Shown piece by piece: positions 37,285-47,902 of a stretch of 64,000 nucleotides of DNA. The stretch comes from Candidatus Thiodiazotropha sp. (ex Myrtea sp. 'scaly one' KF741663). Lineage in GTDB: Bacteria > Pseudomonadota > Gammaproteobacteria > Chromatiales > Chromatiaceae. Position numbers and translations under genes: made by a program. Each line of letters begins with the position of its first letter. The first letter of the stretch is position 1. Location: positions 248,001 to 312,000 of the forward strand of contig JAHXIQ010000004.1 of the NCBI GenBank assembly GCA_025655555.1, in the 5' to 3' direction. The notes under the pieces are model-generated. The model searched no databases and was not told the DNA's origin. It worked only from the letters and a program-made list of their open reading frames with translations.

Positions 37285-37715
37285 GCAAGACCTCCTTGTC
37301 CTGTGTGGTTGAGGGCTCATGCTACCCTGGATTTTCTAAGATGACGATAACGGAATATGAAGTCGAAAATGGGACAGAGACACCAAGCGGTAAAATTGTT
37401 GTGACGGACGTGATATGTATTAATAAATATCTTTTCAATCAAATGGATATAGGCGGACTGTCGTTGATAGCAACCAATCCTTGCTGATGTAATTATCACT
37501 GGTGACTCACCATATTTGAGTTATGTTTGGTTATCAGTCATCTTGTGGTCTTTTCTTGAATAACCTGTTGTCCCGGTGAATTGATACCTGTTTTTTCTCT
37601 ACCGGAATTTCCGCTGGGACAGAAATGCAGGCATTCCTGTATAACGTAATTTATTGAACAGAATCAGCCGCATGGGTTACTCTGACGCATTGCACCATTG
37701 GACTCGACATGTTTT
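37285..37715. other. Intergenic region between radC and coaBC
   Basis: These 431 bases contain the divergent promoters of radC and coaBC. A 63-codon plus-strand frame at 37296-37487 has no start signal or recognisable product. I see nothing else. Confidence 0.4.
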
Positions 37716-38936
37716 ATGTCCTCACTCGACAATAAAAAGATCCTTTTAGGGGTCACCGGCGGCATTGCAGCCTATAAGAGCGCAGTATTATTGCGGGCAT
37801 TGCAAGCGGCCGGAGCGGAAGTGAGAGTTGTGATGACCTCGGCCGCACAGGCCTTCGTGACCCCCCTGACTTTTCAGGCCCTCTCCGGTCACCCTGTCTA
37901 CACTGAATTGCTTGACCCGGGACAGGAAGCGTCCATGGATCACATCAGCCTCGCACGTTGGGCTGATTTTATCCTGGTGGCGCCGGCGACAGCAGACTTT
38001 ATCGCTCGTGTCGCCAACGGCCATGCCAATGATCTGCTCTCCACGCTCTGCCTCGCTGCCACAGTTCCCATCGCCTTGGCACCTGCCATGAATCAAGGCA
38101 TGTGGCTGAATGCTGCGACGCAGGGAAATATTGAAACAGTCAGTGGTTATGGCCATCAACTCTGGGGGCCGGATGAAGGAGATCAGGCCTGCGGTGAGAC
38201 TGGACCGGGGCGTATGCTCGAGCCGGAAGCTTTACTGGCAAAGGTCATGGATTTCTTTGCACCCGGTCCCCTTCAAGATATTTCCGTGCTGTTGACTGCC
38301 GGCGGTACGCAAGAACCGATTGATCCCGTTCGCTTCGTGGGTAACCGAAGCTCCGGTAGGATGGGATATGCCCTGGTGAAGGCAATGCGCGACCTTGGCG
38401 CCGAGGTGACTCTGATCAGCGGTCCGGTGTCCCTTCTACCGCCGACCGGTATCGAGTTTCACTCCATCCAGACCGCTCAGGAGATGTATGCTGAGGTGAT
38501 GGCGAGAGCATCGGATTGCGATATTTTTATCGCTGTGGCTGCGGTGGCTGACTATCGTCCGGGCGAGGTGGCAAAAGAAAAGATTAAAAAGCGTAATGAT
38601 TCACTGAGTCTCGAATTGGTGCGCAATCCCGATATACTTGCCGATGTGTCGGCACTTGATGATGCACCCTTCACAGTGGGCTTCGCAGCTGAGACGGAGC
38701 AGGTGGAAGCCTATGCAGAGGCGAAGCGGCTGGCAAAGGGTGTGGATATGATAGCTGCGAATCAGGTAGGAACCTCCGAGGGCGGCTTTGAAAGTGACCG
38801 CAATGCACTGACTCTGCTCTGGGAAGGCGGTCGCGAATCTCTACCCATGATGAAAAAGACACAGCTGGCTCGGCAACTTGCTGATCGAATCAAGAAGCAC
38901 TATCTCAAGGTGGAGAATGCCAGGAATGAGAACTGA
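37716..38936 (+). CDS. coaBC: Bifunctional phosphopantothenoylcysteine synthetase/decarboxylase
   Basis: A 406-residue flavoprotein of coenzyme A synthesis. The start at 37716 (MSSLDNKKILLGVTGGIAAY) is preferred to an upstream TTG. The CoaC half has the catalytic His in MDHISLARWAD, the PAMN motif and the Cys of the flexible flap in EGDQACGETGPGRM. The CoaB half has TAGGTQEPIDPVRFVGNRSS and the KKRN lysine motif. In many gammaproteobacteria dut follows directly; here it does not. Confidence 0.95.
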   Translation: MSSLDNKKILLGVTGGIAAYKSAVLLRALQAAGAEVRVVMTSAAQAFVTPLTFQALSGHPVYTELLDPGQEASMDHISLARWADFILVAPATADFIARVANGHANDLLSTLCLAATVPIALAPAMNQGMWLNAATQGNIETVSGYGHQLWGPDEGDQACGETGPGRMLEPEALLAKVMDFFAPGPLQDISVLLTAGGTQEPIDPVRFVGNRSSGRMGYALVKAMRDLGAEVTLISGPVSLLPPTGIEFHSIQTAQEMYAEVMARASDCDIFIAVAAVADYRPGEVAKEKIKKRNDSLSLELVRNPDILADVSALDDAPFTVGFAAETEQVEAYAEAKRLAKGVDMIAANQVGTSEGGFESDRNALTLLWEGGRESLPMMKKTQLARQLADRIKKHYLKVENARNEN

Positions 38937-39137
38937 TTATTAAACGCCACATTGATAGGATGGGGGCAAGGGCATCGGTGGGATGTAGCTTTCCAGCCAT
39001 GCTGGAACCGCCAGCCACCATTTTTCTGCTGTGTGTACGATAAAATGCAAGCCGAAAGGTAAGTGGTGAAGATATACATTAAGATGGGCTCGGGATTATG
39101 TGGAGGCCTAATCCCAAGCACTATATATCGACTGTAA

Positions 39138-39159
39138 TAGGGCCAGTTAACAGGCCCTA
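39138..39159. repeat. 22-bp palindrome resembling collapsed MITE ends
   Basis: TAGGGCC-AGTTAACA-GGCCCTA: its right 13 bases equal the outer right end of the 32500-32730 element, and its left seven equal the left end. It has no interior. It may be an excision scar, an internally deleted copy or an unrelated palindrome. It lies in the coaBC-algC gap. Confidence 0.55.
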
Positions 39160-39230
39160 ATTGAAAAGAATAAGAATAAATGATCCATGCGCCAGCCAAT
39201 AGGCTGGCTGATGAACCATCGGGGAAGAAT

Positions 39231-41720
39231 ATGGGATTGACTAAAAGCACAGGCGGGACAGATAAAAAGCCGCTTGGTGGTCGTGGTGTTCGCGGATACT
39301 GGTTGATTGGTGTTTTAGGGTTGCTGTTGCTGACATTGATGGCCGCTGCGGCGATCTACGTTCAGTCAGAAGCAGCCTCCACGTCTCGGATGAAGCGGCA
39401 GACCCAAGCAGCTGCGCAGGCAGTAGCCAACCATGTGGAAGTGCTCAACCAGCAGCGACGGGAGTTGATAAAGGAACTGGCGCTGCAGCCTCAACTGGTC
39501 AGCCTGCTTGAAACGGGTGATGTTTCTGCACTGCGCGATGAACAGGATAGATTGACGCGTTTGGTGCCTGATGCACAACAGATCAGACTCCTGCCCGCCG
39601 GAACCAGCGAACCGGATACTGAGCTGGCGCCCAACATGAGTTACGCTTCTTTGCAGATGCTGCGCCAGGCTGAGACTCGGGATGGTGCCCTGCCTGCCGA
39701 AGCCCATCAGTTCAATACGGTACATCAACATATTGCTATTGCTGCAGGTATTCGCACTGCCCCCGGTGAACCCGCGCTGGGCGTGCTTCATGCGGCATTC
39801 CCTCTGGCTGGACTGCAGCAATTGCTGGATTCGGTCGATGACTATGCAGGCCGGGTAGAACTGCAACAGATTATTCCCAATAAGGCGCCTTTCGTGATCG
39901 CGAGCAAAGGACCGGTGGTCCAGGGTGGTTCGCCTGACCGTGTATTACCTATTCACGGCAGCTTATGGCAGCTTGCCTATTGGGGAGGCACGAGTGTCAG
40001 TCTGAATGTAATGGATATATTGATGCTGACCGGGCCGGGTCTTCTGGTCTTTTTGCTGGCCAATGCATTGTTGTTTTTGCTGTCGCAACAGATGATCAAG
40101 GCGCTTAAAAAGGATCAGCATGCCATCCTGACCCTGTTCGAGGCGCTCACGGCTGGTAGGCCACCTAAGTCACAGCCAGCGAAGTTAGGTGATCTACAAC
40201 CGACGTTTGATGTGCTGGAGCACCTGATCAAGGAGTTCCGTGCCACTCAGGCTGGGAAGGCCAAAGGCCGAGCCACAGGTGGTATCACTGTAGATGAACA
40301 ATTACCTGAAGTGGTCGATCAATCTTCTGTCAGTCTCAGCGATCCTGTGGATATTTCACCGACCATTTTTCGTGCATACGATATCCGGGGTGTGGTGGGG
40401 GAGACTCTCACAGAAGAAGTGGTTGCTCGGTTGGGGCAAGGTATTGGCAGTGAAGTGTTCGATAAGGGGTATCAGTCGGTGCTTGTGGCGAGGGATGCGC
40501 GCAATTCCAGTGACAGCCTGCAAAGCGCACTGATACAGGGCCTTAAGGCCAGTGGCCGGGATGTTATCGATATCGGTCTGGTACCGACTCCGATGCTGAA
40601 TTATGCGATTCATGAGCACAATATCGAGTGTGGTGTCATCATTACGGGGAGCCATAACCCGCCACAATATAACGGACTTAAGGTGGTTATCGGCGGGGAG
40701 AGTCCTTCCCGCGAAGGTATCCAGGAATTGCGGCGCCGCATCGATGCAAGCCAGCTTCTCCAGGGAGAGGGTTCGTTTGATTCGATGGATGTTGTTTCCG
40801 ATTATATCGAACGCATTGTCTCCGATATTCGTCTAGGCCAACCCTTAAAAGTCGTTATAGACTGTGGGAATGCAGCCGCATCTGTCGTCGCGCCCGAGCT
40901 CTATCGCCAGCTGGGATGTGAAGTGATCGAGCTCTTTTGTACGGTAGATGGCAACTTTCCCAACCACCATCCGGATCCTGGTGACCCAAAAAATATGCAA
41001 GCCCTGCAGCAGGCGGTTGTGGAACATCAGGCAGCATTAGGTCTGGCGTTCGATGGCGATGGGGACCGCCTGGGTGTCGTCGATTCGTCAGGTAAACTGA
41101 TTTGGCCGGATCGTCTGCTGATGTATCTGGCAACCGATGTGCTCAGCCGAGAACCGGGCGGCGACATCATCTACGATGTGAAATGCAGCAGGCATCTGGC
41201 AAATATTATTCTCTCCAATGGTGGCCGGCCGCTGATGTGGAAGAGTGGACATTCCAGCCTTAAGAGTAAGATGAAAGAGACCCATGCCTTGCTGGCGGGT
41301 GAGTTCAGTGGCCACATAATGTTCTCCGAGCGTTGGTATGGCTTCGATGACGGGCTCTATGCCGGGGCGAGGCTGCTGGAGATTCTTTCCCTCGACTATC
41401 GCACCAGTGCAGAGGTGTTTGCAGAACTCCCTGAAGGGCTTGCTACGCCGGAGTATGCCCTGCGCTTGGAAGAGGGCAAGGCACAGGAAGTGATGAAAGC
41501 TGTCGATCAATTACCGGACCTGCCTGGCGCTCGCCTGGTCAAAATAGACGGGTTGCGTGCAGAATTTGAACAGGGATGGGGTCTGATTCGCGCGTCGAAC
41601 ACAACACCGGCACTGCTCTTCCGTTTCGAATCCGATAGCGAGGAGGGGCTGGCACGGGTACAGTCGATATTCAGGGACCTGCTGGCTGATGTGGCGCCAG
41701 ATCTGACTGCGCCATTCTAG
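39231..41720 (+). CDS. algC: Phosphomannomutase/phosphoglucomutase, long membrane-anchored form
   Basis: An 829-residue protein when started at 39231, where GGGGAAG sits upstream. The N-terminal 380 residues carry two membrane helices (about 20-42 and 262-290) around a periplasmic or extracytoplasmic region, then a linker. The enzyme follows from about 385 (SPTIFRAYDIRG). Catalytic phosphoserine is Ser474 in ITGSHNPP, the metal loop is DGDGDRLGV, and the sugar-binding EFSGHIMF and C-terminal phosphate-binding RASNTTPALLFRFE are present. AlgC makes mannose-1-P and glucose-1-P for exopolysaccharide and LPS. The long form with a membrane sensor-like part is known in other gammaproteobacteria. 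Confidence 0.93.
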   Translation: MGLTKSTGGTDKKPLGGRGVRGYWLIGVLGLLLLTLMAAAAIYVQSEAASTSRMKRQTQAAAQAVANHVEVLNQQRRELIKELALQPQLVSLLETGDVSALRDEQDRLTRLVPDAQQIRLLPAGTSEPDTELAPNMSYASLQMLRQAETRDGALPAEAHQFNTVHQHIAIAAGIRTAPGEPALGVLHAAFPLAGLQQLLDSVDDYAGRVELQQIIPNKAPFVIASKGPVVQGGSPDRVLPIHGSLWQLAYWGGTSVSLNVMDILMLTGPGLLVFLLANALLFLLSQQMIKALKKDQHAILTLFEALTAGRPPKSQPAKLGDLQPTFDVLEHLIKEFRATQAGKAKGRATGGITVDEQLPEVVDQSSVSLSDPVDISPTIFRAYDIRGVVGETLTEEVVARLGQGIGSEVFDKGYQSVLVARDARNSSDSLQSALIQGLKASGRDVIDIGLVPTPMLNYAIHEHNIECGVIITGSHNPPQYNGLKVVIGGESPSREGIQELRRRIDASQLLQGEGSFDSMDVVSDYIERIVSDIRLGQPLKVVIDCGNAAASVVAPELYRQLGCEVIELFCTVDGNFPNHHPDPGDPKNMQALQQAVVEHQAALGLAFDGDGDRLGVVDSSGKLIWPDRLLMYLATDVLSREPGGDIIYDVKCSRHLANIILSNGGRPLMWKSGHSSLKSKMKETHALLAGEFSGHIMFSERWYGFDDGLYAGARLLEILSLDYRTSAEVFAELPEGLATPEYALRLEEGKAQEVMKAVDQLPDLPGARLVKIDGLRAEFEQGWGLIRASNTTPALLFRFESDSEEGLARVQSIFRDLLADVAPDLTAPF

Positions 41721-41751
41721 TGGGTATAGCCGATTTCGTTCACTGTTGTAA

Positions 41752-42659
<908 letters not shown>

Positions 42660-42660
<1 letters not shown>

Positions 42661-43250
42661 TGAATCAGCCGAAAACACCACGCCGCCAGTTAATACTCGA
42701 GGCATTAGCCCGTGAACTGGAGGAGAATCCGGGAGATCGCATCACCACTGCCTCCTTGAGTCGGGCTGTTGGGGTATCCGAGGCAGCCCTCTACCGCCAC
42801 TTTGCCAGTAAGGCGAAGATGTTCGAGGGACTGATCGATTTTGCCGAGGAGAGTATTTTCGCGCGCATCAACCAAATTTTGAAAGAGCCTCTGGATGCAC
42901 GACAGCGCTGCGGGCAATTACTCTATCTGTTGCTGGCTTTTTCCGAGAGAAATCCAGGTATAACGCGGGTGCTGCTTGGCGATGCACTGGTCGGTGAGAC
43001 CGAACGGCTAATGGTAAGAGTGGGTCAGTTTTTTACCCGCTTGGAGACTCAGCTGAAGCAGATTCTGCGGGAAGGTGAGATGCGCGGTGAAGCGTCGTCA
43101 GGGGTTGAAGCCAATGTGGCGGCCAATCTCATGATCGCCTCGGCGGAAGGCCTGATGCATCAGTACCTGCGCAGTCGCTTCGAGATGCCGCCCCTGGCGC
43201 AGTGGGATGCCCAGTGGCAGGTATTGGAAAACAGTTTTTTTACCCGTTAG
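42660..43250 (+). CDS. slmA: Nucleoid occlusion protein SlmA
   Basis: A 196-residue TetR-family protein that binds specific chromosomal sites and blocks FtsZ assembly over the nucleoid. The helix-turn-helix (RITTASLSRAVGVSEAALYRHF, shown here in part as VGVSEAALYRHFASK) is near residues 25-55. The C-terminal helices match the SlmA/EnvR length. The TAATG overlap with argB suggests coupled translation. argB-slmA-pyrE neighbourhoods are common in this group. Confidence 0.9.
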
Positions 43251-44268
43251 GCGAGGCGATCTCCAAGCCAGTTGGTGTTTGAGGTGCTTGAGAGTCGCCA
43301 CCCAATGCGGCCTGGAATCCCTCTTTGATACGCACGACTTTTTCACCCCGGGCACAAAGTGCAACACCTTGATTGGTCCCCTTGCATTGCAGATCCATGA
43401 AAATCAGGGTTTGGCTGGTTTTCTTGTCCCGGATGCGTGAGACGGTGATGCTGATATCGTCATTCTCTGCCGGTGCTCTGGTCATGAGTATGTTCTCACC
43501 CTCCATACTGACCGGCATGGTGCTGTTTTTCCTCAGATAGGCTTTTGCATTGAGCCAGGCCTGATCGCAATTCTTGCTTTCACCGCAGTTGTAGACATTC
43601 AAAAGAGCATCAATGTAAGATTGCTTCGCTTCCTGAGTCGGATCGTTGGTCTGTGCCAGCTTTTTTAGCTCCCGGAAACGTTTCAGATCCGTTGCAAACG
43701 ATTGACGAATCCTGTTTTTTTCCCGTTCACGATCAACTATGGACTGATAGGAGTCTTTGAGTGCCTGTCTTTTGGTCTCAATATCATTCAGATACCGGAC
43801 AGAGACGGCTTGTCCACTCAGTTCGAGCTCCGCGGCATTTTGCTGCATCACTTCGAGTGTATTTTTCAATCGCTTGATGTTCGACTCAGTGACGCGGATA
43901 TAGGTGTCGACCGCCTGGATCTGGCCGTCTCTAGCCATCTGGATGTCGTCCACTGTGCGGAAGGTGCGCAGCAATACACGATCCTCAGCCCGCTGTTTCT
44001 CCGCCAGACGCTCCTGTTCGCGGCGCAGTCTTGCTTCTTCCGCCTCTTGTCTGATCTGTTCCGGTGTTTTTGCCGCCTCAACATTATCGACGGTAATACC
44101 GCGTCCATCGAGGTGGGAGCGTGCACGTCTGGTATCGCTGGGTGGTAGCTTATCTGAGTAGTGGGTGTGACCTTCGTCGTCCACCCATTTGTAGAGTTTA
44201 CCCGCATGTCCGCTCATCGGCAGACAGGCAATAACCATAAATGCGGCAAGTAGGTGTCTAAAAGACAT
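43240..44268 (-). CDS. DUF4124-domain secreted coiled-coil protein
   Basis: A 342-residue protein starting at 44268 (MSFRHLLAAFMVIACLPMSG), or at an ATG 14 codons upstream. A signal peptide is followed directly by the DUF4124 motif KLYKWVDDEGHTHYSDKLPP. A long charged coiled coil follows (about 85-200), then a C-terminal beta-like domain with paired cysteines (VYNCGESKNCDQ, and the later LQCKGTNQGVALCARG). It is probably periplasmic or envelope-associated; its function is unknown. It converges with slmA, overlapping by 11 bases. Confidence 0.8.
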   Translation of the reverse strand: MSFRHLLAAFMVIACLPMSGHAGKLYKWVDDEGHTHYSDKLPPSDTRRARSHLDGRGITVDNVEAAKTPEQIRQEAEEARLRREQERLAEKQRAEDRVLLRTFRTVDDIQMARDGQIQAVDTYIRVTESNIKRLKNTLEVMQQNAAELELSGQAVSVRYLNDIETKRQALKDSYQSIVDREREKNRIRQSFATDLKRFRELKKLAQTNDPTQEAKQSYIDALLNVYNCGESKNCDQAWLNAKAYLRKNSTMPVSMEGENILMTRAPAENDDISITVSRIRDKKTSQTLIFMDLQCKGTNQGVALCARGEKVVRIKEGFQAALGGDSQAPQTPTGLEIASPNG

Positions 44269-44350
44269 AAAACTGCGTCTCGGGGCTAGATCGGTTCTGA
44301 TGGTAAACATGGATTATACTGCGTGCCTCTGGAATTAAGATACTCACTTT

Positions 44351-45097
44351 GTGGAACAGTTCACCCTTTTTATAATCTCTCTGCTGGCCAATCTGTTTTC
44401 CGCCTTCTCAGGTGGAGGGGCGGGGTTGGTGCAGCTACCGGCCCTGATTTTTCTCGGTCTACCCTTCGGTGTGGCATTGGCGACCCATAAGATTGCCTCT
44501 GTAGCTTTAGGTATCGGCGCCACCGTCAGACACTTGAGGGAAGGGGGGTTGGAGCGCCAGTTTGTCATTTTTATGTTGTTGGCCGGTGTGCCCGGGGTGG
44601 TGATTGGCGCCAGTCTGATTCTGCAGGTGCCCGATCGCGTCGCTGAGGTGGCACTTGGCCTGCTGACATTGGGACTGGGTATCTATTCGATCTTGAGTCC
44701 CTCCCTGGGGCAGGTCTACCTACCCACACATCGCAGCCGACAGGGATTTGCAGCAGGCGGTGTGGGCTTGTTTCTCATTGGCCTGCTCAATGGATCTCTC
44801 ACCTCGGGTACCGGCCTGTTTGTCACGCTCTGGCTGGTTCGCTGGTTCGGGCTCGATTATCGCCGGGCAGTAGCCCATACGCTGGTGATGGTTGGCGTTT
44901 TTTGGAATGGTAGTGGTGCTGTCACTCTGGGACTGCTGGGTGAGGTGAAGTGGGCTTGGTTGCCGGTGCTTTTGGCCGGTTCCCTATTGGGCGGGTACCT
45001 GGGAGCCCATCTCTCAATTGTCAAAGGTAATCGTTGGATCAAGCGGGGGTTCGAAGTGGTGACCCTGGTGGTGGGCAGCAAGCTGATTCTTGGCTGA
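44351..45097 (+). CDS. TauE/SafE family membrane transporter
   Basis: A 248-residue integral membrane protein with about eight hydrophobic segments and the family's two-fold pattern (SGGGAGLVQLPALIFLGLPF; NGSLTSGTGLFVTLWLVRWF). The start is GTG at 44351. Members export sulfite, sulfoacetate or other organosulfonates, or are uncharacterised. No sulfur genes lie beside it, so the substrate is open. It converges with pyrE. Confidence 0.85.
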   Translation: MEQFTLFIISLLANLFSAFSGGGAGLVQLPALIFLGLPFGVALATHKIASVALGIGATVRHLREGGLERQFVIFMLLAGVPGVVIGASLILQVPDRVAEVALGLLTLGLGIYSILSPSLGQVYLPTHRSRQGFAAGGVGLFLIGLLNGSLTSGTGLFVTLWLVRWFGLDYRRAVAHTLVMVGVFWNGSGAVTLGLLGEVKWAWLPVLLAGSLLGGYLGAHLSIVKGNRWIKRGFEVVTLVVGSKLILG

Positions 45098-45128
45098 GTG
45101 CTACCCACTAGATGCGACAAGCCGTTGT

Positions 45129-45770
45129 TCAGACGCCGTAGGTCTCGCGATAGGCGCGGATCCGCTGCAGGGCGTTACCCGAGTCCTCCTTCTCCTCCAG
45201 ATACTCAACCAGTTGCTCGAGACGGACTATAGCGGTGACCGGCATGCCGTAGTCGCTCTCGACCTCCTGGATTGCCGAGCGCTCACCCTGGCCCCGTTCC
45301 TGTCGATCCAATGCAATCACCACACCAGCAGGTGTGGCCTGCAGGTCCTTGATGATGTCGACGGATTCGCGTACGGAGGTACCGGCGGAGATGACGTCGT
45401 CGATGATCAGTACCCGGCCTTCCAACTGATGTCCGACGATAATACCGCCTTCACCGTGATCTTTGGCTTCTTTTCGATTGAAGGCATAGGGGATATCGAT
45501 GTTGTGATGATCGTAAAGTGCCGCTGCAGTGGCCGCAGCCAGGGGAATGCCTTTGTAGGCTGGTCCATAGAGTACGTCGAATTCGATCCCAGCATCGACA
45601 ATGGCCTGTGCGTAATAACGCCCCAGGCGGGCTAGGCTGGCCCCTGTGTTGAAGAGACCGGCATTGAAGAAATAGGGGCTGATACGACCCGACTTGAGTG
45701 TGAACTCGCCGAAGCGAAGTACGCCCACATCGAGGGCAAAGTCGAGAAAATCGCGTTGATAGTCCTGCAT
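45129..45770 (-). CDS. pyrE: Orotate phosphoribosyltransferase
   Basis: A 213-residue enzyme that joins orotate to PRPP in pyrimidine synthesis. The PRPP-binding motif is [17 protein letters not shown] (about residues 119-135), the flexible loop is [13 protein letters not shown] and the N-terminal [17 protein letters not shown] is typical. The length equals E. coli PyrE. Confidence 0.97.
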   Translation of the reverse strand: MQDYQRDFLDFALDVGVLRFGEFTLKSGRISPYFFNAGLFNTGASLARLGRYYAQAIVDAGIEFDVLYGPAYKGIPLAAATAAALYDHHNIDIPYAFNRKEAKDHGEGGIIVGHQLEGRVLIIDDVISAGTSVRESVDIIKDLQATPAGVVIALDRQERGQGERSAIQEVESDYGMPVTAIVRLEQLVEYLEEKEDSGNALQRIRAYRETYGV

Positions 45771-45911
45771 GATTGATATCCTGTCAGAAAAAATTTACGC
45801 ATTGTAACCTTTATTGGGATAAGGCTTATATAATCACGCATCTGTTTATTTTTTTAAGCACCGTCCGGTTTCGTAGCGTATCCTCTCGGTTGCTGTCACT
45901 ATGAGCATCCG

Positions 45912-47183
45912 ATGATCCCGCCCAGATCGATAATTTCTATAGCTATCACACTATTCAGCCGACGTATGCTCATCACCCTGGTGATGGGATTCGCCAGCGG
46001 GTTGCCTCTGCTCTTAACCGGATCGGTGCTGCAGGCCTGGATGATTGATGAGGGGGTGGATCTCACCACCATTGGCCTGTTTGCCATGGTTGGGCTTCCA
46101 TACACACTGAAATTTCTGTGGGCGCCGATGCTCGATCGCTACACACCATTGCTGCTAGGAAGGCGACGCGGTTGGTTGCTGATTGCGCAGATTTGCCTGA
46201 TTCTCTCTATTCTGCTGCTTTCTTTGAGCAGGCCGGCGGAGAGTGTGATTGGGGTTGGAGTTGCGGCGTTACTGCTGACTTTTTTTTCGGCCACCCAGGA
46301 TGTAGTCATAGATGCCTATCGAAGGGAGTCACTTGCCGATAGTGAATTGGGTCTGGGTGCTTCTCTTTATGTTAATGGTTATCGGGTAGGGATGTTGCTG
46401 GCATCGGGTGGAGGTTTGATATTGGCAGATATCATAAGCTTCAGTCAGGTCTATCAAGTCATGGCGGTCATCATGCTTGTGGGTGTGTTGACGACAATTT
46501 TCGCCCCCGAGCCTGAGGATCCGGCAGGTAGACCTAGGAGCCTGCGTGAGGCTGTTATCGATCCGTTTCTCGAATATTTCAATCGCCAGGATGCCTTACT
46601 GATACTTTTTTTTATCCTGCTCTACAAGGTGGGTGACACGATGGCGAGCCATATGTCTACGCCATTTTATCTCGATATCGGTTTTTCCAAATCTGAAATT
46701 GGCACAGTGGTCAAACTGTTTGGCTTTTGGGCGACGATTGCGGGGGGCTTCATCGGTGGCCTTTTGTTACTGCGTATCGGAATCTATAAGGGGCTTTGGA
46801 TATTTGGAGTGTTGCAGGGATTGTCTACGGTAGGGTTTGCTCTGTTGGCCATTCTCGGTCATAACTTGGGTGGTTTGGCCGCAGTCATTATCTTCGAGAA
46901 TTTAAGCAGCGGGATGGGTACAGCTGCCTATGTGGCATTTATGGCAAGTCTGACTAACAAGCGGTTTACAGCTACCCAGTATGCACTGCTGTCGAGCTTT
47001 ATGGGAATACCCCGAGTGATTGTGGCCTCGCCTACAGGGCTTATGGCCGATACCATGGGTTGGGTGTCGTTTTTTATCTTCTGTGCCTTGATTGCGCTTC
47101 CAGGTCTTTTATTGTTGCGTTGGCTGCAAAACCGGGGGTTGGATCAATGTCTGCAGAAACGCAGTGAAGGGGGAGTGGCCTGA
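45912..47183 (+). CDS. ampG: AmpG-like muropeptide MFS transporter
   Basis: A 423-residue major facilitator with about twelve membrane segments. The AmpG-type stretches GFASGLPLLLTGSVLQAWM, YTLKFLWAPMLDRYTP, TQDVVIDAYRRE and VAFMASLTNKRFTATQYALL are clear. AmpG imports anhydro-muropeptides for cell-wall recycling; mltF elsewhere in the window produces such fragments. Its stop overlaps the next gene (TGATG). Confidence 0.9.
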   Translation: MIPPRSIISIAITLFSRRMLITLVMGFASGLPLLLTGSVLQAWMIDEGVDLTTIGLFAMVGLPYTLKFLWAPMLDRYTPLLLGRRRGWLLIAQICLILSILLLSLSRPAESVIGVGVAALLLTFFSATQDVVIDAYRRESLADSELGLGASLYVNGYRVGMLLASGGGLILADIISFSQVYQVMAVIMLVGVLTTIFAPEPEDPAGRPRSLREAVIDPFLEYFNRQDALLILFFILLYKVGDTMASHMSTPFYLDIGFSKSEIGTVVKLFGFWATIAGGFIGGLLLLRIGIYKGLWIFGVLQGLSTVGFALLAILGHNLGGLAAVIIFENLSSGMGTAAYVAFMASLTNKRFTATQYALLSSFMGIPRVIVASPTGLMADTMGWVSFFIFCALIALPGLLLLRWLQNRGLDQCLQKRSEGGVA

Positions 47184-47863
47184 TGCAGGCAGAGTTCGGG
47201 TATGTGAGCGCCTTTGTCGTCGGCCTCTTAGGCGGGGCGCATTGTGTCGGTATGTGTGGGGGGATCGTCGGCGCCCTGGCCTTTGGTCTGCCAGAAAAGA
47301 TTCGCCACCATTTTCCCAGCACGCTGCCCTATCAACTGGGTTATAACTTGGGGCGGATTACCAGCTATGTGGTTGCCGGGGGTGTCATGGGCGGCTTGGG
47401 TATGCTGCTGACGCAGATCATGCCGATCTATGTGGCACAACGGGCGCTGTTGGTCATTGCAGCCGTCTTTATGATCCTGCTGGGTCTCTACCTCGGTGGC
47501 TGGTGGATGGGGCTGGCGCGTATTGAGAAACTGGGTGGGCGTTTGTGGACTCGTATAGAGCCATTTGCCCGTAGACTGTTGCCAGTACGGACACCGGCAC
47601 AGGCTTGGAAGCTTGGGTTGGTATGGGGCTGGATTCCCTGTGGGCTGGTTTACAGCATGCTGGTCTGGACCGTCTCGGCCGGCAGTGTCATGAAGGGCGC
47701 CGGACTAATGCTTGCCTTCGGCTTAGGTACGTTGCCGAATCTTTTTGCCATGGGAATGGTGGCGGGCAGTTTGGCGCGCTGGTCAAAAAACATCCGCGTC
47801 AGGCGTATAGCGGGTCTTTTGGTGATCGCATTTGGCTTGTATACCCTGTCGCATGTGTTTTGA
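47183..47863 (+). CDS. SafE/UreH-like membrane protein (DsbD_2 type)
   Basis: A 226-residue membrane protein with six hydrophobic segments. The N-terminal GGAHCVGMCGGIVGALAFGL, with its His and paired Cys, and the later WGWIPCGLVYSMLVWTVSAG are the hallmarks of the sulfite-exporter TauE/SafE relatives found beside cytochrome oxidase and copper genes. They are thought to move metals or thiols, but this is unproven. It is probably co-transcribed with ampG. Confidence 0.82.
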   Translation: MQAEFGYVSAFVVGLLGGAHCVGMCGGIVGALAFGLPEKIRHHFPSTLPYQLGYNLGRITSYVVAGGVMGGLGMLLTQIMPIYVAQRALLVIAAVFMILLGLYLGGWWMGLARIEKLGGRLWTRIEPFARRLLPVRTPAQAWKLGLVWGWIPCGLVYSMLVWTVSAGSVMKGAGLMLAFGLGTLPNLFAMGMVAGSLARWSKNIRVRRIAGLLVIAFGLYTLSHVF

Positions 47864-47880
47864 ATATCATGCGACAGGGT
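47843..47880 (+). terminator. Hairpin overlapping the end of the SafE-like gene
   Basis: ACCCTGTCGCATG (47843-47855) and CATGCGACAGGGT (47868-47880) are perfect 13-base reverse complements around a 12-base loop that includes the stop codon. Only TTTC follows. It lies between converging genes and could terminate in both directions. Confidence 0.6.
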
Positions 47881-47902
47881 TTCGGGTGGTGTAAAAGGGC
47901 TA

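Noticed and set aside
37296-37487. A 63-codon plus-strand frame between radC and coaBC
   Set aside because: No ribosome binding site, no domain and no conserved look.
39180-39230. Upstream ATG start for algC
   Set aside because: The ATG at 39231 has a strong GGGGAAG sequence at the right distance, and the extra 17 residues have no function I can see.
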